DNA of 64,000 bases from Mercurialis annua (lineage: Eukaryota > Streptophyta > Magnoliopsida > Malpighiales > Euphorbiaceae), in the NCBI RefSeq assembly GCF_937616625.2, contig NC_065571.1, positions 23,138,201 through 23,202,200 of the forward strand, in the 5' to 3' direction. Every line of letters starts with the position of its first letter. Positions within the stretch are counted from its first letter, which is position 1. Under the pieces are notes generated by a model. That model was not told the DNA's origin and did not search any database. It was given only the letters and a program-made list of their open reading frames with translations. Shown piece by piece: positions 1 through 11,300 of the stretch. Made by a program: the position numbers and the translations under genes.

Positions 1-849
1 TATTAATGATTAAAATACTTGAATGGTTAATTCTTTTTAAGGTCATCAAGTATGTGACTTGATAGTAGAACCCTTAGATTTAATAAAAGAATTATATACC
101 ATCTATCCCTAGTCTTAATAGAACATTGAGACTAGTATGATGTTGACTGATGATTATGTTTTACTAATCATGTATATGAGATATTAAGTCAAATCATATG
201 TGCTATTTGAGAAATAAGGCACTGGATGACCCACTGTGAGAATACTACATAGATCACTGTCATAAGTAATTCTCATTACAGTTCTATTAGTATAATCCTT
301 TGACCTTGAAATCATCATGGATTTCTACATAGCTATTTCATATTTTGATACAGTCTTACATTATCTTTAACAGGATAATGGAATAGATTGTCATTGGATA
401 TGAAAGTAACTATGTGAGAAATGTGAGTGACTGAGAAGGAATTTGTCCCTCATTTATTTGAGTAAGATATCTATGGGCCCCTTGAAGAAGATAGACTGAA
501 GGAAATGCATGGCCATGCTAAATGAATTGATAAAGAGTTATCATTTTCAGTCTACTTAGAGTCAAGAAACTAATGATTGAATATTATAAGGATGACAGGA
601 CTATGCCTTATATTCAATCTGGATATCGAGAGACAAAGGGATTAAAATATTATTGTAAATGGTTAAATCGGATTGTCGATATTCGTATAACTTGGGTAGT
701 CATAATGTCTTGCTAGAGGGCACTTATAACTTGTGGGCTGAAATGGAGATTTCAAGCCTACTGCCAACGTTATATGAACCTACAGGGTCACACACTAAGA
801 ACAGGCCCAAAACAGTTATTGGTTGTACAAGCCCAATGTGATTAAGTGA

Positions 850-852
<3 letters not shown>

Positions 853-896
<44 letters not shown>
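853..896. repeat. (TA)n microsatellite in the copia LTR
   Basis: About 44 bases of alternating T and A, followed by further TA-rich runs to about 935. The 3' LTR has a shorter, interrupted version at about 7769-7850, so the tract has changed length since insertion. Confidence 0.9.
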
Positions 897-899
<3 letters not shown>

Positions 900-1108
900 C
901 GTAATATATATATATTAATAAATATATATATTAATTCAAAATTTAAGGATAAGTGTTTTCCTTAATTTATTATTTTTGGAAGATAATAAATATAGTAATT
1001 AATATATATGGATGATTTTCAAAAAGGAGTTTTTGATAAACATAAACTTGTAGAATTGCAATGAGATTGAAATTCGAATTTGTCTCAAACCCTAGTGTTG
1101 TTGTATCA

Positions 1109-1118
1109 CTATAAATAC
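1109..1118 (+). promoter_or_regulatory. TATA box of the copia 5' LTR
   Basis: CTATAAATAC in an A+T-rich setting, about 350 bp before the LTR end, is the best candidate for the LTR core promoter. The 3' LTR has the identical motif at 8032-8041. The start site itself is inferred. Confidence 0.6.
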
Positions 1119-1466
1119 ACATTAAGCAATTGGTTTGAGAATCACGAAATTCATTATTCACTAAATCACTAAAAATTCGAAATTACTTGTGAAGCAATAG
1201 TGCTAGCACACAAGCACTAGTTTTGGCTAAGGTCTGTTCGTGTGGATACTTGTAAAGGACGCATTCTTTTGGAGGCGTTTCTGATCCGAGGCCAGGTATC
1301 ACCAAAGTGAACCACCTCCTTCCTTCCTACATTGCTGTTGAATTCGACATACAAGTAAGTATTAATTCTGTAGTTAATCTATTTATTCGAATTACATGGA
1401 TCTTGGTTTAGGTCTTAGATAAATTTTAGAAATTCTGCTGCGTTATGAACCTAGAAAACCCAACAG

Positions 1467-1478
1467 TGGTATCGGAGC
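1467..1478 (+). promoter_or_regulatory. Primer binding site (initiator tRNA-Met type) of the copia element
   Basis: TGGTATCGGAGC begins one base after the LTR end. The usual plant site complementary to the 3' end of initiator tRNA-Met is TGGTATCAGAGC, so there is one mismatch (A to G). This is where minus-strand DNA synthesis would be primed. Confidence 0.85.
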
Positions 1479-1784
1479 TGCTTGTAATTTGATTAATTAG
1501 ATTCTGAGTATATATGTGATATATGCTTATTGTATATTCTGTTTTGAAAAAGGGGTTGTTTTTCGAAACTGTTTTGAAGGAATTATAATTCGTTGTAATT
1601 ATACATAAAACGTTGATGTGATTAATTGTATGAAAAACAGTATGAAGAATTAATTTGATTAATCGTTTAATGTGATTAAAACTTCGAATATACTGTTATA
1701 AATTAATATTACGCTTTAATTTGATTAAAGGTTTCGTAGTATTAATTTTCATACGAATTGATAAGAAAAGGGGAAACAGATTAA

Positions 1785-2036
1785 TAAAACTGTTTTTGAA
1801 TAGGATTAGTAAACTGTTTATGAAACTGTTTTAATTCTATTAGGAAACCTGTTTTTGAATAGGATTAGTAAACTGTTTGTGAAACTGGTTTTAATTCTAT
1901 TAGTAATTCTGTTTTGAATAGGATTAGTAAACTGTTTGTGAAACTGGTTTTAATTCTATTAGTAATTCTGTTTTAAATAGGATTAGTAAACTGTTTGTGA
2001 AACTGTTTTTAATTCTATTAGTAAAACTGTATTTGA
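1785..2036 (+). repeat. Four-copy 59-bp tandem repeat in the copia leader
   Basis: The motif TAGGATTAGTAAACTG starts at 1801, 1860, 1919 and 1978, a constant 59-bp step. Each copy continues with GTGAAACTG and TTTAATTCTATTAG. The copies differ at only a few bases. Confidence 0.9.
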
Positions 2037-2246
2037 TTATGTTGTGAACATAATTTATAAAACTGTGCTTAATTTCGCTATGAGCTGAAATAAAGAAACT
2101 GTTGTTATTTAAGTGTTAAATAAATTGTTTCTGATCAGTTTTTAAGATGCAGTAATTAGGGATTTGGGGTTATTTTAATCTGTTTCGAACATATTAAAAT
2201 AGACCGTAATCAATTAAGATTATTGATTTCGGATAAAGAAATTTTA

Positions 2247-2402
2247 GCGGGACCACCGCCTGGGGCTCTGCCCCCGGACCCTGCCAGGGGCGCTACCCCT
2301 TGGACCCCGCTGGGGGCGCTGCCCTCAGACCCCGCCAAGGGGCCGCGCCCCTTGGACCCTGCTGATACACCCCATTAAGGGCCGTTACCCTTTTAAGCCG
2401 GC
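2247..2402. repeat. GC-rich short hairpin tandem block
   Basis: An island of high G+C in an A+T-rich leader. Units of about 27-28 bp each hold a small inverted repeat, such as GGGGCGCTACCCC, GGGGGCGCTGCCC and GGGGCCGCGCCCC, separated by TTGGACCCCGCT-like linkers. Its function is unknown; a structured RNA leader or a captured repeat are both possible. Confidence 0.75.
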
Positions 2403-3087
2403 GTGTTTTTGTCATGTATTTTATTTTAATACTTTAATGATAAATTTTAAATATGATTTAAATTATCATGAATAACATATTTATGTGATTGTTGTTAATT
2501 ATGATTTAAAATAGTGAAATAATATGTTTTTAATGTTTATCTTATTGGTTATATGCTCTGCATGATTATTTTATATGTGATAAGATAGGATAACTAAATA
2601 GGATAAATAACAAACCCTTATTTAATATTAAGTCTTCAATATACCTCCCATTGTAATAACACTTATCAAGACTTAGATTGCTATGTATAGGCTATGCCAA
2701 AGCATGATGTATAAAGTCATCTAAGTAAGATAAGTTGGATAAAAGTGATATCCATATGTTTGATTTGGTTAGACTTAACTAGGTTATCAAAATAGTTTTG
2801 AACCTAGGGTATAAGATAGAATATCAAGATTACATGTGATGTTAATATTCTATGTTCAAGAATTGCATGAGATGTAATTGGTAAAGTGTTACCTACCTAA
2901 ATAAACCACACTTAAAGTGATAAGCCAAAGCTTACTTGAAGTAGGGTGAAATATGGATCTTGTCCCACTGTTATTTTTCAATTGTTGAAATTATCATTAA
3001 GGGTTTTTATATGAATTATGGATATATGTTGTGGGAATTTTATTGTGCCTTTTATTAAATGCTACTTGTATATTTATTGTTGTAGAG

Positions 3088-3555
3088 ATGGCTACAAACA
3101 CTACACATACTTTATCAGTGCGATCAATCCTTGAGAAGGATAAGCTCAATGGCACTAACTTTCTGGACTGGTACAGAAATCTAAGAATTGTTCTTAGGCA
3201 AGAAAGAAAGGAATATATCCTTGATCAACCCCTCCCTGAGGAACCAGCTTCTGCTGCTACTAGAGCTCAAAGGGATGCTTATACGAAGCATCTCAATGAC
3301 TCTACTGATGTCACTTGCATTATGCTTGGATGCATGGAGAATGAACTCCAAAAGAAAATGATGGAATTGGATGCGAACACCATGATTACTGATCTCATGG
3401 AAATGTTCCAAGAGAGAGCAAGAATTGAAAGGTTCAATACCATCAAGGATTTGCTTTCTTGCAAGTTGACTACTAACGGCTCAGTTAGTCCTCATGTTTT
3501 GAAGATGAAGGGTCATCTTGAACATTTGGACAGGCTCGGTCTCCCAATTGCCTAA
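3088..3555 (+). pseudogene. gag: copia gag, N-terminal part, ended by an internal stop
   Basis: This encodes the start of the copia nucleocapsid precursor. I place the start at the ATG at 3088 (MATNTTHTLSVRSILEKDKL); the frame is open from 3031, but the upstream part reads as leader. The segment with GTNFLDWYRNLRIVL is typical of plant copia gag (UBN2-type). The frame ends at TAA 3553-3555 and continues without a shift beyond it, so this is a point nonsense change, most simply CAA to TAA. Without readthrough, no zinc knuckle, protease or polymerase would be made. Confidence 0.9.
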
Positions 3556-5310
3556 GAGTTGGCTACAGACATTGTTCTCCAATCTTTTCATGAGGCTTAT
3601 GATGGTTTCATCATGAACTTCAATATGCATAATATGGAGAAGACCACCACAAATTTGCATGGGATGCTTCAAACTGCTGAAAAGAACATCAAGAATGAGA
3701 TTAAGGATGTTCTTATGGTCAACAAGGGAAAGGGTATGAAAAGGTCTGGTAAGGGCAAGGAAAAGGCTTTCAAGAAGTCTAAACCCAAGTCTAAGCCCAA
3801 GACCAAGGATGAACCCAAAGCAAAACAGCCAAAGGAAGGAACTTGCTTTTTCTGCAAGGAACCTGGACATTGGAAAAGGAATTGCAAGAAATATCTGGAT
3901 GATCTGAAGAAAAACAAGGGTAGTGAGACTACCACTTCAGGTATTCATGTTATAGAAATTAATCTTTCTATTTCTGATTCATGGGTATTAGATACTGGAT
4001 CTGGATCTCACATTTGTACTAATGTGCAGGGTTTCAAAAGGAGTAGAAGTTTGACAAAAGGCGAAGTGGACCTACGAGTTGGCAATGGAGCAAGAGTTGC
4101 TGCTTTAGCTGTTGGGACTTATGAGTTATCTTTGCCTAGTGGACTTATTTTATCTTTGAACTATTGTTATTATGTACCTACCATGTGTAGGAATATTATT
4201 TCTGTTTCTTGTTTGGACAAAGATGGTTTTGAATTTATTATTAGGAATAATAAATGCAGTATTTCGCATAATAACACTCTTTATGGATATGCTCCACGCA
4301 GTAGTGGTCTTTATATTTTAAATGTTGAAGACACTAATGAAAAATCAATCTATAACATCAATGCTAAGAAGTTTAAGTCAAATGATTTAAACTCTACTTA
4401 TCTCTGGCATTTTCGTTTAGGCCATATAAATGAAAAACGCATATCAAAACATAAAAGAGATGGACTTTTGAATTCATTTGATTATGAATCGTTTGAAACA
4501 TGTGAATCTTGTCTAATGGGAAAAATGACAAAAATACCTTTTATTGGACAAGGTGAAAGAGCTAAAAACTTATTGGGCCTTATACATACAAATGTATGTG
4601 GTCCATTAAGTACAAATGCTAGAGGTGGATTTCAGTACTTCATTACTTTTACTGATGATCTCAGTAGATATGGTTATGTTTATCTGATGAAACATAAATC
4701 TGAATCTTTTGAAAAGTTCAAAATATTTAAGAATGAAGTACAAAATCAACTTGGTAAAAATATTAAAACACTAAGATCTGATCGAGGTGGTGAATATTTA
4801 AGCCAAGAATTTGTAGATCATCTAAGAGATTGTGGGATCGTTTCTCAATTGACTCCACCTGGAACACCACAATGGAATGGTGTGTCTGAACGGAGAAATC
4901 GAACTCTATTGGATATGGTTCGATCAATGATGAGTCAAACTGATCTTCCAATCTCATTTTGGGGTTATGCTTTAGAAACCGCTGCATTCATTTTGAATAG
5001 AGTTCCATCAAAGGCAGGTGAAAAGACACCATATGAGATATGGACTGGAAAAACTCCTAGTTTGTCTTTTCTTAAGATTTGGGGATGTCAAGCTTATGTG
5101 AAGCGACTAATTTCAGATAAATTAGCACCCAAATCTGACAAATGCCTTTTTGTAGGATATCCTAAAGAAACTAAAGGATATTACTTCTACAATGCTTATG
5201 AGAACAAAGTGTTTGTTGCTAGAAATGATGTCTTTTTAGAAAGAGAATTTATTTCCAAAGGAACCAATGGGAGTACAGTACAACTTGAAGAAACAAGAAC
5301 CACAAAGTAG
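3556..5310 (+). pseudogene. copia gag C-terminus, protease and integrase
   Basis: Same frame as the gag fragment upstream of the stop. Counting codons from 3559, the order is: a lysine-rich stretch, a CCHC zinc knuckle (CFFCKEPGHWKRNC, about residues 96-109), an aspartic protease active site (VLDTGSGSH, D about 145, base 3991), the pre-integrase region (LWHFRLGH), a zinc-binding CESCLMGK segment and the integrase core. The integrase triad looks intact: D366 in FTDDLSRYGY, D408 in LRSDRGGEY and E444 in VSERRNR, with 35 residues between the last two. The frame ends at 5308-5310 within the linker before the reverse transcriptase, where the homologous sequence moves to another frame. Inactive because of the upstream stop and this shift. 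Confidence 0.92.
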
Positions 5311-5674
5311 CATTGTACCAAGTATGGAACCTCAAAAGAATCAACAAGCAATTGCTGAACCAGTACAAGTACCACAAGGCCAAAGGAGGTCTGATAGGAC
5401 ACGTCATAATCCTATGAGATATGGATTTCTCATTACTGAGAACAATGATGTGATGATTGTGGATCAAGAAGAACCCACATCCTATCAAGAGGCCAGAAAT
5501 AGTCCTGACTCTGAAAAATGGCTCGAAGCCATGAGATCTGAAATGCAATCCATGTATGATAATCAAGTTTTGACCTTGATTGACCCAACGGATGGTGTAA
5601 AAACCATTGGGTGCAAATGGGTCTTCAAAATGAAGACTGACATGGATGGAAATGTGCATACCTATAAAGCATGA
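5267..5674 (+). pseudogene. copia integrase-RT linker and start of reverse transcriptase
   Basis: The pol sequence resumes in a different frame from the integrase part, so an indel lies around 5265-5310. Reading on: RSDRTRHNPMRYGF, a SYQEARNSPDSEKWLEAM block and then GCKWVFKMKTDMDGNVHTYKA, the conserved start of the copia reverse transcriptase domain. TGA at 5672-5674 stops it where the family normally has arginine before LVAKGFRQ, so CGA to TGA is the simple explanation. The same frame runs on past the stop ([20 protein letters not shown]) to about 5817, where the internal deletion begins. Confidence 0.9.
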
Positions 5675-5783
5675 CTAGTTGCAAAAGGTTTCAGACAAAT
5701 ACATGGTATAGACTATGATGAAACTTTTTCACCAGTTGCTATGCTCAAATCCATTCGAATTCTCCTTGCCATAGCTGCATATT

Positions 5784-6917
5784 ATGACTATGAGATATGG
5801 CAAATGGAATCTTCGTTTTGATGAAGCAATCAAAGAGTTTGGATTCATCAAGAATGAAGATGAACCTTGTGTGTACAAGAAGGTTAGTGGGAGCGCGATT
5901 GTTTTCTTAGTGCTTTATGTTGATGAAATACTACTCATTGGAAACGACATTCCCATACTGCAAAATGTTAAATCATGGTTAGGGAAGTGTTTTTCAATGA
6001 AAGACTTGGGCGATGCTGCTTATATATTAGGCATCAAGATCTATAGAGATATATCTAGAAGACTCATTTGCCTAAGTCAAAGAACTTATGTTGATAAGGT
6101 ATTAAACAGGTTTAGTATGCAAGACTCCAAGAGAGGATTCTTGCCAATGTCACATGGCATCAGTCTCAGCAAGACTCAGTGTCCTAAGACACAGGATGAG
6201 CGAGACCGCATGAGTAAGATTCCATATGCTTCTGCTATTGGATCTATCATGTATGCAATGTTGTGCACTCGACCTGATGTCTCGTATGCTTTGAGTACAA
6301 CGAGCAGATACCAGTCAAATCCAGGTGAAAGTCACTGGGCAGCAGTTAAGAACATTCTTAAGTACTTGAGAAGAACCAAGGATGCATTCTTGCTATATGG
6401 TGGTCAGGAAGATGAGCTGATTGTAAAGGGTTACACAGACGCTAGCTTCCAAACTGACATTGATGATTATAAATCACAGTCAGGATATGTGTTTTGTTTG
6501 AATGAAGGTGCTTTCAGCTGGAAGAGCTCGAAGCAGGACACCGTTGTTGATTCTACAACAGAAGCTGAGTATATAGCTGCTTCAGACGCAGCTAAGGAGG
6601 CTGTTTGGATCAAAAAGTTCATAACTGGATTAGGAGTTGTTCCTAGTATATCTGATCCAGTGAACTTGTTATGTGATAACAATGGGGACATAGCACAAGC
6701 AAAGGAGCCCAGATCACATCAGCGATCCAAACACATACTTAGACGTTATCATCTCATTCAAGAAATCATTGAGAGAGGAGACGTGAAGATATGCAGAGTT
6801 TCGACAAATGATAATGTTGCTGATCTGCTAACTAAGGCTCTTCCACAGCCTAAGCATGAGAGTAATACTAGATCCATGGGAATTAGATTTAATGTAGATT
6901 GGGCCTTGTGCAAGTGA
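5784..6917 (+). pseudogene. copia reverse transcriptase C-part and RNase H
   Basis: True homology starts at about 5800 ([14 protein letters not shown]), directly after the upstream RT fragment and in a new frame. The intervening family segment, including the MDVKTAFLNG-type block with a catalytic aspartate, is missing. The YVDD box reads YVDE (about residues 45-48, bases 5916-5927), replacing a second catalytic aspartate. Downstream are the copia LCTRPDVSYA region and RNase H with GYTDASF, TTEAEYIA and LLCDNNGDIA, ending at TGA about 6 bp before the 3' LTR. RNase H motifs look kept, but the polymerase is doubly disabled. Confidence 0.92.
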
Positions 6918-6922
6918 GAGAT

Positions 6923-7786
6923 TGTTAGTGATATGCACTAGGTCAATCATGTTTGACCATGTTTTGACTTTATCATTTTGTTATTTATTGATTGGCAGTT
7001 TTTATCATTTTATATTAATGATTAAAATACGTGAATGGTTAATTCTTTCTAAGATCATCAAGTATGTGACTTGATAGTAGAACCCTTAGGTTTAATAAAA
7101 GAATTATATACCATCTATCCCTAGTCTTAATAGAACATTGAGACTAGTATGATGTTGACTGATGATTATGTTTTACTAATCATGTATATGAGATATTAAG
7201 TCAAATCATAGGTGCTATTTGAGAAATAAGGCACTGGATGACCCACTGTGAGAATACTACATAGATCACTGTCATATGTAATTCTCATTACAGTTCTATT
7301 AGTATAATCCTTTGACCTTGAAATCATCATGGATTTCTACATAGCTATTTCATATTTTGATACAGTCTTACATTTATTTGAGTAAGATATCTATGGGCCC
7401 CTTGAAGAAGATAGACTGAAGGAAATGCATGGCCATGCTAAATGAATTGATAAAGAGTTATCATTTTCAGTCTACTTAGAGTCAAGAAACTAATGATTGA
7501 ATATTATAAGGATGACAGGACTATACCTTATATTCAATCTGGATATCGAGAGACAAAGGGATTAAAATATTATTGTAAATGGTTAAATCGGATTGTCGAT
7601 ATTCGTATAACTTGGGTAGTCATAATGTCTTGCTAGAGGCCACTTATGACTTGTGGGCTGAAATAGGGATTTCGAGCCTACTGCCAATATGAACCTACAA
7701 GGTCGCACACTAAGAACAAGCCCAAAACAATTATGGGTTGTAAAAGCCCAATGTGATTAAGTGATTAATTATATATATATAATTCG

Positions 7787-7820
<34 letters not shown>

Positions 7821-8388
7821 CGTAATATATATATATATTAATAAATATATATATTAATTCGAAATTTAAGGATAAGTGTTTTCCTTAATTTAATATTTTT
7901 GGAGGATAATAAATATAGTAGTTAATATATATGGATGATTATTAAAAAGGAGTTTTTGATAAACATAAACTTGTAGAATTGCAATGAGATTGAAATTCGA
8001 ATTTGTCTCAAACCTTAGTGTTGTTGTATCACTATAAATACACATTAAGCAATTGGTTTGAGAATCACGAAATTCATTATTCACTAAATCACTAAAAATT
8101 CGAAATCGCTTGTGAAGCAATAGTGCTAGCACACAAGCACTAGTTTTGGCTAAGGTCTGTTCGTGTGGATACTCGTAGAGGACGCATTCTTTTGGAGGCG
8201 TTTCTGATCCGAGTCCAGGTATCACCAAAGTGAACCACCTCCTTCCTTCCTACATTGCTGTTGAATTCTACGTACAAGTATGTATTAATTCTGTAGTTAA
8301 TCTATTTATTCGAATTACATGGATCTTGGTTTGGTATTTAGATAAATTTTTGAAATTCCGCTGCGTTAGGAACCTAGAAAACCCAACA
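6923..8388 (+). repeat. 3' LTR of the copia element (complete)
   Basis: It runs from TGTTAGTGATATGCAC to ...AACCTAGAAAACCCAACA, 1466 bp with TG...CA ends. The preceding bases (AAGTGAGAGAT) are a weak polypurine tract. Relative to the 5' LTR it lacks about 93 bp after CAGTCTTACA at about 7373. The TATA box is at 8032-8041. Open frames at 7890 (-) and 8230 (+) are LTR sequence, the second running into satellite, and are not genes. Confidence 0.95.
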
Positions 8389-9809
8389 ACGTTTACAAAC
8401 GTTACGAAACAAATCCAAACGTTTCACCTTTTTAGTGATTTAAGTCAAACGTTTACAAACGTTACGAAACAAAACAAAATGTTTAAAACATTACAAAACA
8501 AATCCAAACGTTTCTCATATTTAGCGATTTAAGCCAAACGTTTCCTAACTTTACGAAACAAAACCAAGTGTTTCACCTTTTTAGCAATTGAAGCCAAACG
8601 TTTACAAATGTTACAAAACTATATCAAGCGTTTCACCCTTTTAACAATTTAAGCCAAATGTTTACAAACGTTACGAAACAAATCCAAACGTTTCAACTCT
8701 TATTGCGATTTAAGCCAAACATTTACAAATGTTACGAGACAAATCCAAACATTTCACCTTTTTAGCGATTTAAGCCAAACATTTACAAAGGTTAAGAAAC
8801 GAATCCAAACATTTCACATTTTTAGCAATTTAAGCCAAACGTTTACAAACATTCCGAAACAAAATCCAAGTGTTTCACCTATTTAGTAATTTAAGCGAAA
8901 CGTTTACAAATGTTACGAAACAAATCCAAACGTTTCACCTTATTAGCGAATTAAGCCGAACGTTTACAAACGTTACGAAGCAATACCAAACATTTTCACT
9001 TTTTTATCAATTTAAGCCAAACGTTTACAAACGTTACAAAATAAATCAAGATGTTTTCCCATTTTAACAATTTAAGCCAAATGTTTAAAACGTTACTAAA
9101 CAAATACAAACATTTCACCTTTTTAGCGATTTATGTCAAACGTTTATAGACTTTACGAAACAAATCCAAATCTTTCATCTTTTTAGTGATTGAAGCCACA
9201 CGTTTACAAACGTTATGAAACAATTCCAAACGTTTCACCTTTTAGCGATTTAAACGAAACGTTTACAAACGGTACGAAACAAATCCAGACGTTTCACCTG
9301 TTTAGCGATTTAAGCCAAACGTTTATAAACGCTACGAAACAAATCCAAAAGTTTCCCCTTTTTAGCGATTTAAGCCAAACGTGTACAAACGTTACGAAAA
9401 AATCCAAGCGTTTCTCGTTTTTAGCGATTTAAGCCAAACGTTTACAAATGTTACGAAACAAAGCAAAGTGTTTCACCTTTTTAGCAATTTAAGCCAAACG
9501 TTTACAAATGGTACGAAACAAATCCAAACGTTTACCTTTTTAGCGATTTCAGCCAAACGTTTACAAATGCTACGAAACAAATCCAAACGTTTCACCTTTT
9601 TAGCGATTTAAGCCAAGCCTTTACAAACGTTACGAAACAAATCCAAACGTTTCACCTTTTTAGCGATTTAAGCGAAACGTTTACAAACGTTACAAAACAA
9701 ATCCAAACGTTTCACCTTTTTAGCGATTTAAGCCAAACGTGTACAGACGTTACGAAACAAATACAAACGTTTCACCTTTTTAGCGATTTAAGCCAAACTT
9801 TTACAAACG
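8389..9809 (+). repeat. 60-bp satellite array, segment 1
   Basis: About 24 tandem monomers of 60 bp (forward orientation defined as AAACGTTTACAAACGTTACG... CACCTTTTTAGCGATTTAAG). The segment begins at the end of the copia 3' LTR and ends at the AAACG target duplication of the next element. Copies differ by scattered changes, many at CpG positions. Reading frames here are products of the period. Confidence 0.97.
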
Positions 9810-10385
9810 TGACACGACCTAAGTTATTGAATCGAGACCGGCGCTAGGGAATGAGAATGGTAGCTCCAAAACCTGTAGCAAGCCTAAAACCTCTATAATG
9901 TTTTCGCAAACACAATTACATAATATAGATAATACGTCTTAAGAAAATTCCTTTAAATGATATAAGTATATATATCAAAATAACGTACTAAAGGTTACAA
10001 TACAAAAATACCGTTTGAAATTAAAACATGAATCTAATACTGACACCTATTGACTACAGCAGCTCTAGGAACTCATACTTTGTGCAAGTCAATCGACTTC
10101 TGGCACAACGAAGATGGTTTGTGTGATCCGACTCTAACTACCTGTAAAACATCAAAGTCAGGGGGGTCAATATTTGGGGAATACTGAGTGAGTATGCTAA
10201 TACTAACAGTATTATAAAAATACATGTCACATACTGAAACATGTATTACTCAATACAAGATATAAGATAATAGCATAGCATTATCAAACAATATATCTTA
10301 TCGGAACCCTAATCTTAAACTCCTAACTTATCTTATTTGTATCACATCGTAATCATATCGAATCATCTTAATCTTAGTGGTTCGG

Positions 10386-10556
10386 TCTCGAGATAGTTCA
10401 ACCGAGTTCAACCGCAACCACGTGACATAGTCCCGGGATAGTTCAACTGAGTTCAACTCATGCCGCTGCTTAATCCCAAATTGTGGGTCTCGAGATAGCT
10501 CGACCGAGTTCAACCCACTAGATACGGGTCCTAGGATAGTTCCACCGAGTTCAACC
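10386..10556. repeat. Four-copy short repeat with varying palindromic hexamers
   Basis: Copies start at 10386, 10431, 10488 and 10529. Each reads roughly T-hexamer-ATAGTTC, followed by ACCGAGTTCAACC. The hexamers are CTCGAG, CCCGGG, CTCGAG and CCTAGG, so the self-complementary centre is kept while the bases change. Spacing is irregular (45, 57, 41 bp). Confidence 0.75.
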
Positions 10557-11195
10557 TCGTATCTATCTTTCACATATCCAACTTCCATATTCATATCATA
10601 TATTTATTCTTAATTTCAAGGACAATCTAGACAGGCTAGACTGACTCAAGTACTGGTGAACACACAGCCTATTGACACCAAATAGGAAGTTAGTTTCTTT
10701 GGATCACATACTAGATTCATGTATTCAAAGCAAGGAATAAAACATCATTCATATATTAGACTAATCAAACATAGCAACATCTTATACGAGCAAGTCATAT
10801 AAATACGATGTATCTAATAATAATATTCATGATATATGAAAATAACATTTGTAATAATACACGAAAGTAAAATGCCACTCATAGAAACCTCTATCCAAAA
10901 ATTGCATTATTAGCATCCGATCACGTAGGTTCCATGGGTCGGACGACCACGTAGCTACTCCAGCTCGTCAACCTGCTATCTTGTCGGTATGTCAATTACC
11001 TATTTACATCACACATACGTTTATTTCATAAACATAAACTTCGTATCAAAACCGTAATCTTACTCGTCATGTTCTATATCCCAATTTCGTATTCTCGGAG
11101 TCCGTGATTCATTTCCAATGTCTGACATACTTGAAGTCGGAAAAGTAGGTCAAAAAGGGGCGGAAACGCTCAAACTAATATGTTTGTTGGCTGTG

Positions 11196-11300
11196 CGAGC
11201 GCACCAGAGGCCCTGTGCGCTCGCGCACAGCCTGGTGTGCGCTCGCGCATAGCCTGGTGTGCGCTCGCGCACCTGGTGTGCGATCTTTCGCACAGCCCCG
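11196..11300. repeat. GC-rich GTGCG/CGCAC hairpin array in the minus-strand LTR
   Basis: Successive inverted repeats such as GTGCGCTCGCGCAC, each about 14-16 bp, are separated by AGCCTGGT-like spacers. The second LTR copy has the corresponding block at 14082-14187. The same kind of array occurs in all three LTRs of the + strand chromovirus. Confidence 0.8.

Larger units (their letters stand above)
1..1465 (+). repeat. 5' LTR of the copia element (left end truncated by the window)
   Basis: Base 1 aligns with 7013 in the 3' LTR, so about 90 bp of the LTR precede the window. It ends ...AAACCCAACA at 1465, directly before the primer binding site. It keeps about 93 bp (about 359-452) that the 3' LTR lacks. 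It contains a (TA)n run and a TATA box. An apparent 60-codon reading frame at 659 is LTR sequence and not a gene. Confidence 0.93.
1479..3087 (+). other. Untranslated leader of the copia element
   Basis: This 1.6-kb non-coding stretch lies between the primer binding site and the probable gag start at 3088. It holds a four-copy 59-bp tandem repeat (1785-2036), a GC-rich hairpin block (2247-2402) and otherwise A+T-rich sequence. I see no conserved reading frame. Confidence 0.8.
1..8388 (+). mobile_element. Ty1/copia LTR retrotransposon, inactive, 5' end outside the window
   Basis: Two long direct repeats (1-1465 and 6923-8388) flank an internal region encoding, in order, gag, zinc knuckle, aspartic protease, integrase, reverse transcriptase and RNase H. 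Integrase before reverse transcriptase is the Ty1/copia order. A primer binding site follows the left LTR. The first roughly 90 bp of the 5' LTR lie outside the window, so the target duplication cannot be tested; the 3' flank enters the satellite at once (ACGTTTACAAAC). The coding region has a stop inside gag, a frame change after integrase, a stop in the reverse transcriptase, an internal deletion there and a changed YVDD box, so the copy is dead. The LTRs differ by a few percent by eye, apart from one 93-bp indel. I do not assign a clade. Confidence 0.95.

Noticed and set aside
2247..2402. CpG island or promoter of a host gene
   Set aside because: It is a short tandem hairpin block inside the leader of a retrotransposon, with no gene other than the element's own gag downstream.
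3181..5659. Antisense open frames across copia gag and pol
   Set aside because: They mirror the coding strand of a clear polyprotein and show no motifs of their own.
8389..9809. CRISPR-like regular repeats
   Set aside because: The whole 60-bp unit is repeated with no unique spacers, there are no cas genes, and the setting is a plant genome.
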